The notes: generated by a model not told the origin, from the letters alone. A stretch of DNA of 62,492 bases from a filamentous cyanobacterium CCP3 (GCA_003022385.1 PYGV01000005.1:1-62492), one strand, 5' to 3'. Positions 36,766-46,564 are shown, counted from the stretch's first letter. A program made the numbers and translations.

Positions 36766-37290
36766 CTATAACGATTGGGCCGAAACGACATAATTTGACG
36801 ATGGGTCGTTGTCGGCCTCGTCTAGGTCGCTATCGCGCCGGTCGTCTTGCAGCTCGCTCAGCGTTTCGGCGAAGTCGCGAATGCCTTGAAACTGTCGATA
36901 AACCGAGGCGAACCGCACAAAGGCAACTTCGTTCATCATTTGCAGCTTGGCCAAAACCATCTCGCCGATTTCGGCGCTGGTTACCTCTCGGGTGGCGCGC
37001 TGCTGCAACTCAGCTTCGATGTCGTCTACGATGGCTTCCATCGCCAACGACGAAACCGGCGTTTTTTCGCAGGCCCGCACAATGCCACGCAGCACCTTGG
37101 AGCGCTCAAATAATTCTCGGTCTTCGCTGCGCTTGATGACGGTAACGGGTACGTACTCAATACGTTCGTAGGTGGTAAACCGTCGCTCGCAGCGCAAACA
37201 CTCTCGTCGTCTGCGAATACTGCGCCCCGCCTCCGCCGATCGCGACTCTAACACTCGATTATTGAGGTGCTGACAAAAGGGGCAATGCAT
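36766..37290 (-). CDS. nrdR: Transcriptional repressor NrdR
   Basis: The protein has 174 residues from ATG 37290 (GGGAG 7 bases upstream; an in-frame GTG lies 6 bases earlier). The N-terminal zinc ribbon CPFCQHLNN...CLRCERRF (four Cys) is followed by the ATP-cone ([34 protein letters not shown]). NrdR senses ATP/dATP and represses ribonucleotide reductase genes; nrdJ in this window is a plausible target. A ~30-residue acidic C-terminal tail is specific to cyanobacterial forms. It lies downstream of the psbBT terminator, in its own unit. Confidence 0.95.
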   Translation of the reverse strand: MHCPFCQHLNNRVLESRSAEAGRSIRRRRECLRCERRFTTYERIEYVPVTVIKRSEDRELFERSKVLRGIVRACEKTPVSSLAMEAIVDDIEAELQQRATREVTSAEIGEMVLAKLQMMNEVAFVRFASVYRQFQGIRDFAETLSELQDDRRDSDLDEADNDPSSNYVVSAQSL

Positions 37291-37350
37291 AGACACACTC
37301 CCAACGGGAGAAAAGTAGCCAAGCCGTCCGGTCTGATGGGGAGACTTGAG

Positions 37351-37394
37351 AAAAAAAGAGGCAAGCCCTCCCTCTGCAGGAAAGACTTGCCTCT
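37351..37394 (-). terminator. Terminator of the psbB-psbT unit
   Basis: On the minus strand GAGGCAAG (37393-37386) and CTTGCCTC (37365-37358) pair around a 20-base G/A-rich loop and are followed by seven T. It is about 105 bases past psbT. Confidence 0.85.
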
Positions 37395-37498
37395 ATAGTA
37401 ATTAAATTGTGAGAAAACAATCGAAATGAATCGAAAGTCTCCCTAAAGTGACGGACAACAAAGAACCGCTGCGACTCTAAAAGACTATTGTTACAGGA

Positions 37499-37597
37499 CT
37501 AGTCTTTGGAAATACGAGGAGGTTCGCGAAAGGCGATCGCGAAGAACAGCGTGCCAATGATGCAGGCAAAAATGAAGATATAAGCGACAGCTTCCAT
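37499..37597 (-). CDS. psbT: Photosystem II protein PsbT
   Basis: The 32-residue single-helix subunit reads MEAVAYIFIFACIIGTLFF then AIAFREPPRISKD. The AFREPPRI end is diagnostic. PsbT sits at the photosystem II dimer interface near CP43/D1 and helps recovery after photodamage. It follows psbB on the same strand (115 bases), the standard cyanobacterial and chloroplast order. The gene is too short for default callers. Confidence 0.96.
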   Translation of the reverse strand: MEAVAYIFIFACIIGTLFFAIAFREPPRISKD

Positions 37598-37711
37598 GGT
37601 TAAAGAGGCTCCTAATCAACCGGATTATCTTTAGTCTACAGAGATTGTCAGTAAAGTGCCCGACGGATAAAGGCCCATAACCAACCGCCGGGCCGCTTAA
37701 CTGAGAGGAAA

Positions 37712-39244
37712 CTAAACTGTCTCTTCTTTACGAGTAGACGTGTCGCCCACCTTTTGGAAGAAGCCCCACTCCACCTGCTCGGCAGACAGGTCGGGGTCTA
37801 CCCCAGCAAACACGTCCCGGAACAGGGTGCGAGACCCGTGCCAGATGTGGCCAAAGAAGAACAGCAGCGCAAACACGGCATGACCGTAGGTGAACCAACC
37901 GCGAGTGCTAGTGCGGAACACCCCGTCAGAGCCGAGGGTTTCGCGGTCAAACTCAAACGGTTCACCCAGCTGCGCTTTGCGGGCGTAGCGCTTAACCAGG
38001 GCAGGCTCGGTAATGGTTTGGCCAGCCAGGTCGCCGCCGTAGAAGGTAGCCGTTACCCCAGTCTGCTCAAAGCTGTACTTAGACTCAGCTCGGCGGAAGG
38101 GAATGTCAGCCCGAACAACGCCGTCTTTGTCGACCAGCACCACGGGGAAGGTCTCAAAGAAGTTGGGCAGGCGACGCACAAACAGCTCGCGACCTTCTTT
38201 ATCTTTGAAGACGGGGTGGCCCAGCCAGCCCTCAGCGATGCCGTCACCCTGAACCATTGGGCCAACCCGGAACAGACCGCCCTTGGCGGGGCTGTTGCCC
38301 ACATAGTCGTAGAAGGCCAGCTTCTCAGGAATACCGGCGTAGGCCTCGGCCAGGGTATACCCGGCGTTGACATCGGCCTGCACCCGACGCTGAATCTCCT
38401 GCTTGAAGTAGTCGCCATCCCACTGGTAGCGGGTGGGGCCAAACAGCTCAATGGGGGTAGCGGCGCTGCCGTACCACATCGTGCCTGCCACTACAAAAGC
38501 AGCAAAGAACACCGCCGCAATACTGCTAGAGAGAACGGTTTCGATATTACCCATGCGCAGCGCTTTGTACAGACGCTGGGGCGGGCGCACCGTCAGGTGG
38601 AAGAGACCAGCAATAATGCCCACGATACCGGCGGCGATGTGGTGAGCCACAATGCCCCCTGGGTTGAAGGGGTTAAAGCCAGCAGCCCCCCACTCTGGGG
38701 CAACTCCCTGCACGTGGCCCGTGAGTCCATAGGGGTCGGAGACCCACATGCCAGGGCCCCAGAGGCCAGTCAGGTGGAAGGCCCCAAAGCCAAAGCAGAG
38801 GAGACCCGAGAGAAATAGGTGAATGCCAAACATCTTGGGCAGATCCAGCGCAGGCTCGCCAGTGCGAGGATCGCGGAACAGGTCCAGATCCCAGTAGACC
38901 CAGTGCCAGCAGGCCGCCAAAAACAGCAGACCCGACAGCACGATGTGGGCGGCAGCTACGCCCTCAAACGACCAAAAGCCGGGGTTGACGGCGGTCGCGC
39001 CAGTGACGCTCCAGCCGCCCCAGGACTCGGTTACGCCCAGGCGCGCCATAAAGGGCAGCACAAACATGCCCTGCCGCCACATGGGGTTTAGCACGGGATC
39101 GCTGGGGTCAAAGGTGGACAGTTCAAACAGGGCCATTGAGCCGGCCCAGCCGGCTACGAGAGCCGTATGCATTAGGTGTACAGCAATCAGTCGCCCGGGA
39201 TCGTTAACGACGACCGTGTGTACCCGGTACCAGGGTAGTCCCAT
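37712..39244 (-). CDS. psbB: Photosystem II chlorophyll-binding protein CP47
   Basis: This 510-residue core antenna protein has six membrane helices and a large lumenal loop between helices 5 and 6 (about residues 255-450). It starts [20 protein letters not shown], as CP47 does everywhere, and keeps His-rich helices that bind chlorophyll ([38 protein letters not shown]). Length is full. It is the head of the psbB-psbT unit and is divergent from the ferredoxin/psbM pair. Confidence 0.98.
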   Translation of the reverse strand: MGLPWYRVHTVVVNDPGRLIAVHLMHTALVAGWAGSMALFELSTFDPSDPVLNPMWRQGMFVLPFMARLGVTESWGGWSVTGATAVNPGFWSFEGVAAAHIVLSGLLFLAACWHWVYWDLDLFRDPRTGEPALDLPKMFGIHLFLSGLLCFGFGAFHLTGLWGPGMWVSDPYGLTGHVQGVAPEWGAAGFNPFNPGGIVAHHIAAGIVGIIAGLFHLTVRPPQRLYKALRMGNIETVLSSSIAAVFFAAFVVAGTMWYGSAATPIELFGPTRYQWDGDYFKQEIQRRVQADVNAGYTLAEAYAGIPEKLAFYDYVGNSPAKGGLFRVGPMVQGDGIAEGWLGHPVFKDKEGRELFVRRLPNFFETFPVVLVDKDGVVRADIPFRRAESKYSFEQTGVTATFYGGDLAGQTITEPALVKRYARKAQLGEPFEFDRETLGSDGVFRTSTRGWFTYGHAVFALLFFFGHIWHGSRTLFRDVFAGVDPDLSAEQVEWGFFQKVGDTSTRKEETV

Positions 39245-39600
39245 TGACTACGCTCCTCCTCTAGGTAAAACAGTGATGTCTTGTGAAATTGTCTTAAGCA
39301 TTGGCCAGATAATGATTAGCCTATCAGAATCAGGCTCCCAGAACCGCCCAACTGACCCCATTATCCCGGTGATACCAGACCAGTTTCACCGTTGTTAGAT
39401 GGTGAATCATTTGGTACAGATGAGATGTAACAATGAAATTACTTAACGAAGTGTAACCAGTCCGAATTGTCGTCGCAAGCAGCTTTAGGGTTGGGCGGCG
39501 GCGATCGCGAGCAGTTACCGGACAAAAAACACCCAGGTCTAGCGGCCAAAGGCTTGATCTGCCGCCATTATTGACGCAGGACGCAAAGGAGATTTCCCTG
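39245..39600. other. Divergent promoter region psbB / ferredoxin
   Basis: This is 356 bases of non-coding sequence between two divergent photosynthesis units. I see no repeat or secure promoter, only an AAGGAGA ribosome site before the ferredoxin ATG. Confidence 0.5.
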
Positions 39601-39939
39601 ATGGCCAATGTTAAGTTTGTTAACGAAGACAAAGAAATTAGCGTTGCCGACGGGGCCAATCTGCGGTTCAAGGCATTAGAGAATCGCATTGATATTTACA
39701 CCTTCAGCGGCAAGCTGATGAACTGTGGCGGCTATGGGCAGTGCGGTACCTGTGTGGTGGATGTGGTGGACGGGGGCGAGAATCTTTCTCCTCGCACCCC
39801 GGTGGAGGAACGCAAGCTCAAGAAGTGGCCCGCCAGCTGCCGATTGGCCTGCCAGGCCACGGTGCACGGCCCGGTTTCGGTGGTAACTAAACCCAGTCGT
39901 AAGGGTAAACCATCGGCCAAGGCCTCTAAAAGCGCCTGA
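39601..39939 (+). CDS. 2Fe-2S plant-type ferredoxin family protein
   Basis: The protein has 112 residues from ATG 39601 (AAGGAGA upstream). The cluster Cys are in [12 protein letters not shown] (three) and CRLAC (fourth); the N-terminus is [20 protein letters not shown]. The last ~20 residues form a basic, Lys/Ser-rich tail ([16 protein letters not shown]) not found in PetF. It is therefore a secondary ferredoxin, not the main photosynthetic one; the partner is unknown. Close linkage to psbB/psbM is common in cyanobacteria and hints at a photosystem II-related role. Confidence 0.88.
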   Translation: MANVKFVNEDKEISVADGANLRFKALENRIDIYTFSGKLMNCGGYGQCGTCVVDVVDGGENLSPRTPVEERKLKKWPASCRLACQATVHGPVSVVTKPSRKGKPSAKASKSA

Positions 39940-40104
39940 AGAGCGGTCTAAACCTGCCCTGGGTGGGCTCAGTTTTGGCGGAATCGCCGTGGTTCTAGTC
40001 GAACATTCTCATCGGGTAGGGTGATATCCTAAGGTCATCAGGGCTTCTGGTAGCTAAGGCCGGGGTTCTGAGGTGACGTTGTTGGGTTGAGAGTAGAGGC
40101 AAGC

Positions 40105-40215
40105 ATGGAAGTTAATAAACTTGGTTTTGTAGCCAGCATTCTCTTTGTGCTGGTGCCAACGGTTTTTCTGCTGATTTTGTACATTCAAACCTCCAGTAAG
40201 CAAACGGGTTCGTAG
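40105..40215 (+). CDS. psbM: Photosystem II protein PsbM
   Basis: The 36-residue single-helix protein starts [20 protein letters not shown] and ends with [11 protein letters not shown]; the MEVN..LGF start and YIQT motif are PsbM-specific. PsbM lies at the dimer interface of photosystem II and affects lipid and QB-site stability. It is 165 bases downstream of the ferredoxin gene and is followed by a terminator. Too short for default gene callers. Confidence 0.95.
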   Translation: MEVNKLGFVASILFVLVPTVFLLILYIQTSSKQTGS

Positions 40216-40290
40216 CCTGTGGTGGGTTGGGTCTGGTCTGGGTCGTACAGAGCCAGCCTGACCGTCTGCGGGGGGTTAGGTATAGTCTTG

Positions 40291-40317
40291 AAGCGCTGGG
40301 CTAACCGGCGCTTTTTT
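40291..40317 (+). terminator. Terminator of psbM
   Basis: AAGCGCTGG, loop GCTAA, CCGGCGCTT (one T/G pair), then a run of T. It is 75 bases past psbM. Confidence 0.85.
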
Positions 40318-40385
40318 CAATATTTTGGTTGCCTCTTGTAGTAGTGACTAGTTTGCCGCCGCGATCGCACAGGTCTATCAAGCCC

Positions 40386-41162
40386 ATGACGTACTGTTTA
40401 GGCATTTTGGTGAAGGAGGGGTTGGTGCTGGCCGCCGACTCGCGCACCAATGCCGGAGTCGACTATATTTCGTCGTACCGCAAGCTGTTTGAGTTTTCAA
40501 AGCCCGGCGATCGCACCCTTTTGCTCTGCACTTCGGGCAATTTGTCGATTACCCAGGCGGTGGTGCACCAGCTAACTCAAGATATTAAGCGCGATCGCCC
40601 CCCCCATCTGCACAGCCTGCCGACGCTCTACGATGTAGCGCGCTACCTGGGAGACCAAATTCGTGCCCTGCAGGAGGCCGACCGACCCTGGCTCGAAAAA
40701 GACAAGATTGACTTTCAGTGCAGCTTTTTGCTGGGCGGGCAGGTGCAGGGGGAGGCGCCGGAGCTCTTTCTGGTCTACAGTCAGGGCAACTGCATTCAGG
40801 CCACCGCCGAGACACCGTTTTTGCAAATTGGCGAAACCAAGTACGGCAAGCCTATTTTAGATAGAACCCTGGGGTTTGATGTACCCCTTGACGCGGTGGC
40901 CAAGTGCGCCCTGCTTTCGATTGATTCGACCATGCGGTCCAACCTGTCGGTAGGACCACCCATTCACATGGTGATGTATCAGACCAACAGTTTTGAGGTG
41001 CGTCATCGGGCCCAGTTTCAGGCGGGTGACCCCTACTTAATTAAAATGCGCAAGCACTGGGAAGTTGCCCTGCGAGAGGCGTCTCTGTCTATGCCCGATA
41101 TCTCCTGGAATCAGGAGGACACGCTCTCGCCCTTGGGCATCGCCGATTTGGGGGATGCCTGA
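40386..41162 (+). CDS. Anbu-type proteasome-like peptidase
   Basis: The protein has 258 residues from ATG 40386. It starts MTYCLGILVKEGLVLAADSR, placing the nucleophile Thr directly after Met, as in Anbu (ancestral beta subunit) proteins; the in-frame upstream start would bury this Thr. The Ntn fold continues with TSGNLSITQAVVHQL and the D/K residues of the beta-subunit core (DSRT, YRKLFEF). Anbu proteins assemble into ring or spiral complexes and probably hydrolyse peptides. The genes usually linked to Anbu (alpha-E, ATP-grasp and transglutaminase types) are not present here. Confidence 0.85.
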   Translation: MTYCLGILVKEGLVLAADSRTNAGVDYISSYRKLFEFSKPGDRTLLLCTSGNLSITQAVVHQLTQDIKRDRPPHLHSLPTLYDVARYLGDQIRALQEADRPWLEKDKIDFQCSFLLGGQVQGEAPELFLVYSQGNCIQATAETPFLQIGETKYGKPILDRTLGFDVPLDAVAKCALLSIDSTMRSNLSVGPPIHMVMYQTNSFEVRHRAQFQAGDPYLIKMRKHWEVALREASLSMPDISWNQEDTLSPLGIADLGDA

Positions 41163-41212
41163 GACCAGGTTGAGTGAGCAACCAGGGTGAATCATACGGA
41201 CAGGCCGCCCTT

Positions 41213-42019
41213 TCAAGCGCGGCGGGAGCTTACGGCGATCGCGGCGGCAGTGGTTTGCCGGGGCTGGAAGGTAAGGGGTTGGTGGCTGTCAGACTGCACC
41301 GCGATCGCGGCCAGATAGTCTGCCGCGGGCTGCCACTGATACAGCCTGCCTGGGTGCTGTAACCCACTGGTCGAGACAGCCATAGCCGCAGGCGCTGAGG
41401 CTGGCTCCGTAGGGGTCAGCCTCAGTTCTAGGGCCTGCATTGACTCGACAATGCCCAGGCCCAGAGCTTTGAGGCAGGCTTCTTTGCCTGTCCAATAGCG
41501 CAAGAAGCGATGGTCGGCCTGGGGAGAGTTGAGGGCTAGCACCGTCTCGGCCTCAGCCGGGGTGAGGCAGCGGCGGCACATTCCCGACAGCTGCTTTACA
41601 CACCGCAGTTCTTCTAGGTCGACGCCGAGCGCTCTGACAGCCGGTGCCACACTAACGCCGATCAGCAGCCGCGCGCCGCTGTGAGACAGATTGAAGGTGA
41701 GTCTCTGGCCGGCTGGCGCCTGGGCATGGCGGCTAGAGGCGAGTTCTGGCTTGCCGCGCGGCCCGTAGGTAAAGCGTAAGCGGTTGGGCGCCTGCCCGGT
41801 GTAGCGGCTGAGCAGGTGGCGCAAGCAGCCCCGACTCAGGATAAAGCTACGCCGGGCGGTGGGCAGACGACGCTGCTGAAGGTGGGTCTGTTCGTCAGCA
41901 GATAGGGCATTCTGCAGCCTCTCCAAGAGGGGGTATTCGACCGTATCGGTCGCAATTAGCCAGAGGTCAATGGCCGCGATGTTGGGGGAGGACGTTGGCG
42001 GCTGGCCTGGCTCGGGCAT
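41213..42019 (-). CDS. 4'-phosphopantetheinyl transferase (Sfp/HetI type)
   Basis: This 268-residue protein transfers the phosphopantetheine arm of CoA to a carrier-protein Ser. Metal-binding motifs are GVDLEELR and WTGKEACLKALGLG, with the upstream KPELA and FNLSHSG of the Sfp group. Fatty-acid, polyketide and peptide carrier proteins could be targets; most cyanobacteria have a single Sfp-type enzyme for all of them. Start ATG 42017-42019 gives the usual length. It converges with the Anbu gene. Confidence 0.88.
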   Translation of the reverse strand: MPEPGQPPTSSPNIAAIDLWLIATDTVEYPLLERLQNALSADEQTHLQQRRLPTARRSFILSRGCLRHLLSRYTGQAPNRLRFTYGPRGKPELASSRHAQAPAGQRLTFNLSHSGARLLIGVSVAPAVRALGVDLEELRCVKQLSGMCRRCLTPAEAETVLALNSPQADHRFLRYWTGKEACLKALGLGIVESMQALELRLTPTEPASAPAAMAVSTSGLQHPGRLYQWQPAADYLAAIAVQSDSHQPLTFQPRQTTAAAIAVSSRRA

Positions 42020-42108
42020 GGGCGGCGGGACGATCGCGAGAGATAAACCTAGCGCTATTGTGCAGTAAGGTGGGCATCCTTGGCACAGCCCCCCGCCGAC
42101 ATTGAGCT

Positions 42109-43338
42109 ATGCGATTCAAGCCCTTTGCCCCTGCCCCAGGCGATCACGCTGCCTTTGGACCCTCGGAACCTATCTCAAAGGGAGCCGTACATGTGTGCAT
42201 TTTGGGGGGTGGGTTTGGTGGGCTGTACTGCGCTCTGGCTCTGCACCAGCGCTTGGGAAAAGGTTCTCGGGTGCGCATTACGTTAGTGGAGCCGCGCGAT
42301 CGCTTCAACTTTACGCCGCTGCTCTACGAACTGCTTACCCGCGAGCTGGCCCCCTGGGAAATTGCCCCCGCTTACCAAGATTTGCTCAAGCACACCGCCA
42401 TTGATCTGCGCCAGGACTGGGCCGAGCAGATTAACTTAGCTGAGCAAACGGTCACCCTGCGCTACGGTGACCCCCTCACCTACGACTACCTGGTGGTGGC
42501 CCTGGGCAGCCAAATGCGGCCGCCCGCCACCCCCGGTAGCCAGTCCCACACGCTGCCGTTTAACACCCTGCACGATGCCGAACAGCTGGAGCGACGGCTG
42601 GGGGAACTCGACCATTTGACCCAGGTGCGGGTGGTGGTAGCCGGGGCTGGCCCCAGCGGTGTCGAGCTGGCCTGCAAACTCAGCGATCGCCTGGGTCGTC
42701 GGGGTCATGTCACTGTGGTCGATCGCCGGGGTGAAATTCTGCGCTCGTATCCGGCCCGCCTCCAGCGAGCGGCGGCGGGGGCGCTGGCCAAACGCGGTGT
42801 AGAGGTCTACCTCAATGCCGCCATTGACACAGTGGATGCCAGTGGACTGACCTTTGGCTATGAGGGCAACCCCCGCCACTGCCAGGCCGATTTAATGCTC
42901 TGGACGGTCGGCACTGTGCCGCGAGCGTGGCTGGGGCAGAACATGCTTAAGCAGACCGCCTTCGGCCAGTGCCAGGTGCGGCCGACCCTGCAGCTGCCCG
43001 ACTACGATAATGTGTTTGTGCTCGGGGATATGGCGTCCATGCCTGCCCCTGGCCGGAATCGCGCCCCCACCACGGCCCAAGCCGCCTACCAGGCTGGCCC
43101 TGTGGTGGCCCAAAATTTGCTGGCCCTGATCGCCAATCGGCCCCTCAAACCTTTCATCTACAATCATCTGGGCGATATGCTTACCCTCGGTCAGAGAGAG
43201 GCCGTGGTCTGTGGGTTTGGGCTCTGCCTCACCGGGCGACTGGGGGGCGTTTCGCGCCGCTGGGCCTACTGGCTGCGGCTACCCACCTACGGTCACCGCT
43301 GGCAGGTGCTCAAGCACTGGCTGGGTTGGAAGCGCTAG
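42109..43338 (+). CDS. Type II NADH:quinone oxidoreductase-like flavoprotein
   Basis: The 409-residue protein has two Rossmann sites: FAD near HVCILGGGFGGLYCALAL (about residue 26) and NAD(P)H at VVVAGAGPSGVELACKL (about 175), with VFVLGDMASM closing the FAD site. A C-terminal amphipathic segment (about 360-409) should anchor it to the membrane. This is the NDH-2 layout; cyanobacterial paralogues (NdbA, NdbB, NdbC) differ in role, including reduction of a phylloquinone precursor by NdbB. I cannot choose among them. Confidence 0.85.
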   Translation: MRFKPFAPAPGDHAAFGPSEPISKGAVHVCILGGGFGGLYCALALHQRLGKGSRVRITLVEPRDRFNFTPLLYELLTRELAPWEIAPAYQDLLKHTAIDLRQDWAEQINLAEQTVTLRYGDPLTYDYLVVALGSQMRPPATPGSQSHTLPFNTLHDAEQLERRLGELDHLTQVRVVVAGAGPSGVELACKLSDRLGRRGHVTVVDRRGEILRSYPARLQRAAAGALAKRGVEVYLNAAIDTVDASGLTFGYEGNPRHCQADLMLWTVGTVPRAWLGQNMLKQTAFGQCQVRPTLQLPDYDNVFVLGDMASMPAPGRNRAPTTAQAAYQAGPVVAQNLLALIANRPLKPFIYNHLGDMLTLGQREAVVCGFGLCLTGRLGGVSRRWAYWLRLPTYGHRWQVLKHWLGWKR

Positions 43339-43421
43339 GGACGCCAGAAATTCGCTTGGCTGTAGTTTATACGGCAATTTGGGCAAAGCTATTGGGCTAA
43401 AGTCTTCTCTCAGAAGAGACT

Positions 43422-45491
43422 ATGTTCGATAATCTGCGAGATTTTTGTAGCGCCCAGTGGGCAGAGGTCAAGGCCGTGACGAGTCTTTCAAAGTGGCTGA
43501 GGCCAAAGTGGCTGAGGTATACGTGGGTGAGTGCGATCGCCTTGGTTCTGATCGCCACCCTCACCCTGCGCCCGGCCCCGGCCCAGCTGTCTCCCCATCC
43601 CCTCGATCCCTTGACCGCTGACGAAATTCAGACAGCCGTGGCGGTGATCAAAGCGGCCCATCCTCTATCAGAAGAAGCTCGATTTCCCAATATCTCGCTG
43701 CAGGAGCCCGACAAAGACCTGGTGTGGGCCTTCCAGCCGGGCGATACCTTGCCCCGCGCCGCCTTTGTGGTGGTGCTAGAGCCCGTCAAAAACATCACCT
43801 ACGAAGCGGTGGTTGACCTGACTACCGCCGAACTCATCTCCTGGAACGAGGTTTCCGGCGTGCAGCCTGCTATTCTCGACGAAGATTTTGAGCTACTGAG
43901 CGAGTTGGCCAAGGCCGACCCCCGCTGGCAGGCCGCCATGGCAAAGCGGGGGATTACTGACTTTGAAAGTGCCGTGGTCGACGGCTGGGCACCGGGTATG
44001 CTCAGCCCCGCCGAGCGGGCCAGCGGCAAGCGGCTAATGCGCGGCTACACCTACTACCAGCCCAACTACGTCAACTACTACGGTGCTCCCATCGAAGGGC
44101 TGATGGTGGTGGTCAACCTCACCGATCGCGAAGTGGTCGAGGTGGTCGATACCGGCGTAGAGCCCTTTTCTACGGCCAATTTTGACTACGACGAAGAGAC
44201 CACCGCCCCCCTTCAGCCCTCTCCCAAGGCGCTAACAATTCAGCAACCCCAGGGTAAAACCTTTACCCTGGAGGGCAACGCCGTCACCTGGCAAAACTGG
44301 AAATTTCGCTATATTCTGCATCCCCGCGAGGGGCTGACCCTGTACCAAATTACCTACGCCAAGGATGGGGTCGAGCGCCCCATTCTCTACCGGGCGGGGC
44401 TGTCGGAAATGGTGGTGCCCTACGCCGAAACCGGCCCCACCTGGGCCGTGAAGAGCGCCTTTGACGTAGGCGAGTACCGTTTTGGCTGGCTCTCGACCCC
44501 GATGTACCTGGGCAACGAGGTGCCCCAAAACGCCCTGCTGCTCGACGCAGTTATGGCCGACGACCTGGGCGAACCCACCCTGATGGAGGACGTCATCGCC
44601 CTTTACGAGCGAGATGGCGGCATTCTCTGGCGGCACTACGACTTCAACAATGAAACCCATGAGGGGCGGCGCAGCCGAGAGCTGGTGATGACGACGGTGG
44701 CGGCGATCGGCAACTACGACTACGCCATCAGCTGGATTTTCCACGAAGACGGCATGCTCGAAGAGCAAACCGACCTCACGGGCATCATGCTGGCCAAGGG
44801 CACCGAAGATGTGACTGAAACCCACGACCACCTTGGCCACCTAGTTGCTCCCCACGTTGTCGCGGTCAACCACCAGCACTTTCTCAACTTTCGCCTCGAC
44901 TTTGATGTTGATGGCCCGGCTAACACCGTGGCCGAAATGAACGTGGCCACGGTGCCCCAGGGCAACAGCAACCCCTACGGCAATGCCTTTGCTATGGAGA
45001 CAGTGCCGCTCACCTCAGAAACCAAAGCCGTGCGCGACATGAGCATGGCCAATAGCCGCACCTGGATGGTGATGGGGGCTAAGCAGAATGAGCTGGGTAT
45101 GCCCACCGGATATATGCTGATGCCCGGCAGTAACTCCACTTTCTACCCGTCAGAAGAGTCGAACGTGCGGCAGCGGGGCGAGTTTGCCGGTCACCACCTG
45201 TGGGTGACCCACTACAAGCCCAACGAGCTGTATGCGGCGGGTGATTACCCCAATCAGAGCATGCCGAACCAGGGGTTGCCCGAGTGGGTGGCCGACGATG
45301 AACCGCTGGCTGGAGAAGATGTGGTGCTCTGGTACACCCAGGGCGTGACCCACATTCCTCGCCCTGAAGAATGGCCGATTATGACCGTTCACAAAGCTGG
45401 ATTCAAGATCATGTCCCACGGTTTCTTTCCCCAGAACCCCGTGCTGAATGTGGCGGCTCCGGAGCCGGTGCTGGCCGCAGAGGTCCCCTAG
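43422..45491 (+). CDS. Copper amine oxidase (primary-amine oxidase)
   Basis: The 689-residue protein has an N-terminal hydrophobic segment (about 30-48, WLRYTWVSAIALVLIATLTL), so it is exported or membrane-anchored. The TPQ cofactor Tyr is Tyr432 in IGNYDYAI (NY(D/E)Y motif). Copper ligands are His484 and His486 (HQHFLNF) and the second His of GHHLWVT (His592). It oxidises primary amines to aldehydes with release of H2O2 and ammonium. Amine oxidases are uncommon in cyanobacteria as far as I know. A weak hairpin terminator follows at 45582. Confidence 0.9.
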   Translation: MFDNLRDFCSAQWAEVKAVTSLSKWLRPKWLRYTWVSAIALVLIATLTLRPAPAQLSPHPLDPLTADEIQTAVAVIKAAHPLSEEARFPNISLQEPDKDLVWAFQPGDTLPRAAFVVVLEPVKNITYEAVVDLTTAELISWNEVSGVQPAILDEDFELLSELAKADPRWQAAMAKRGITDFESAVVDGWAPGMLSPAERASGKRLMRGYTYYQPNYVNYYGAPIEGLMVVVNLTDREVVEVVDTGVEPFSTANFDYDEETTAPLQPSPKALTIQQPQGKTFTLEGNAVTWQNWKFRYILHPREGLTLYQITYAKDGVERPILYRAGLSEMVVPYAETGPTWAVKSAFDVGEYRFGWLSTPMYLGNEVPQNALLLDAVMADDLGEPTLMEDVIALYERDGGILWRHYDFNNETHEGRRSRELVMTTVAAIGNYDYAISWIFHEDGMLEEQTDLTGIMLAKGTEDVTETHDHLGHLVAPHVVAVNHQHFLNFRLDFDVDGPANTVAEMNVATVPQGNSNPYGNAFAMETVPLTSETKAVRDMSMANSRTWMVMGAKQNELGMPTGYMLMPGSNSTFYPSEESNVRQRGEFAGHHLWVTHYKPNELYAAGDYPNQSMPNQGLPEWVADDEPLAGEDVVLWYTQGVTHIPRPEEWPIMTVHKAGFKIMSHGFFPQNPVLNVAAPEPVLAAEVP

Positions 45492-45581
45492 GACGGTGGC
45501 TCAACTGCCCCTGGAAATGCCCCCCAGGAGCAATTGAACCCAGAATCTTTGGGGGCCGCCACCGAGCCAGTTAGAAAACTG

Positions 45582-45614
45582 AACCTCCCGCCTGGCCAAG
45601 TCAGGCGGGAGGTT
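45582..45614. terminator. 13-bp stem-loop downstream of the amine oxidase
   Basis: Perfect arms AACCTCCCGCCTG (45582-45594) and CAGGCGGGAGGTT (45602-45614). On the plus strand only GTTCTG follows, so U-richness is weak; it is still the best terminator candidate. The 306-base gap to the next start is otherwise empty. Confidence 0.6.
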
Positions 45615-45797
45615 GTTCTGATGGGATAGCCAGAGGGGCGCTGACCATTAGTTAGCCTCCTCTGCACAGTGGGCAGACTCTGACTCAACTCTAGGGAATT
45701 CGCTGCGCGTTCCCCACAGCCAGAAGTCAAGACTCGATCGCCAGTTTGGTCGGCAATCAACGCGTAAATCTACATCACTATTGTTTGGAGAATGGTT

Positions 45798-46460
45798 ATG
45801 CTCCTTTGGCGACGGACAATCGGTATCGGTTTGGGTGTAGTGGCCGCTAGCAGCCTGTGCACCGTAGCCCAGGCTGCCCCTGATCAGGCAGTGATGGATG
45901 CTCCCCGTCTGGTTCAAGTTGACGAGATTCCCCTTGAGCAGGCCCAACTTGACGCAGTTTTAATTGACCAGGCCCAGGTTGAGCAGGCCCAAATCGACGC
46001 TGCCCAAATTAACGAGGCAACAAGCGGTCTGGCAACCCCTGAGATCCTGGCGGAGGTCGCCCCCGTTTTTGCAGCCGACCTGCTGGAGACTGCTGTCGTT
46101 GAGGCCGCGACAGCGGTGACTCCAGTGCCCCCGCAGGTTCTAGAAAATCTTTCCCATGGGCAAATCGAGGCGATCGCCGCCATCATCTCAACTGCCGACG
46201 AGTCAGCCAGTACTGGCACCATGGCACACCTGCCCACCGAGGTACTGACTCAGCTTGACACCCTAGCGGGGGTTGGACAGCCGGTGGGCCACAGACGCTG
46301 GTTGCCCACGAACCTGGTCAGACGACTGCGCCTTCCCCAAGCGATCGCATCCCTAGTCAGGCAGCCCAGAAACACGGCGTTGGCCATGCTGGGCAACCAC
46401 ATTGTGGTGGTCAACCCAGTAACGGGGGCCGTGTTGGGGGCTGTGCTGTCTGTCCTGTAA
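45798..46460 (+). CDS. Exported Gln/Ala/Asp-rich repeat protein
   Basis: The protein has 220 residues from ATG 45798, chosen because GGAG lies 8 bases upstream and would overlap the ATG at 45792. A signal peptide ends at CTVAQAAP (about residue 27). Next comes a repeated block IPLEQAQLDAVLIDQ, then VEQAQIDAAQIN, which has a ~7-residue period and could form a helical rod or beta helix. The rest is Ala/Val/Thr-rich and the C-terminus hydrophobic (NHIVVVNPVTGAVLGAVLSVL). The bulk composition resembles the exported barrel-type protein at 15.7 kb. No family recognised. Confidence 0.6.
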   Translation: MLLWRRTIGIGLGVVAASSLCTVAQAAPDQAVMDAPRLVQVDEIPLEQAQLDAVLIDQAQVEQAQIDAAQINEATSGLATPEILAEVAPVFAADLLETAVVEAATAVTPVPPQVLENLSHGQIEAIAAIISTADESASTGTMAHLPTEVLTQLDTLAGVGQPVGHRRWLPTNLVRRLRLPQAIASLVRQPRNTALAMLGNHIVVVNPVTGAVLGAVLSVL

Positions 46461-46564
46461 CGGCAATGGGTAGCTAACCCACGGGAAGTGGCAAACGGAC
46501 AGGCTTGCGAGAATAGTTCACTAGAACTATGATGCTGATGTTGTCAACTCTGCTGGTGACAGGC

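Noticed and set aside
45495-45560. tRNA-like or tmRNA-like fragment after the amine oxidase gene
   Set aside because: GGTGGC/GCCGCCACC can pair, but no cloverleaf or tag frame is present.
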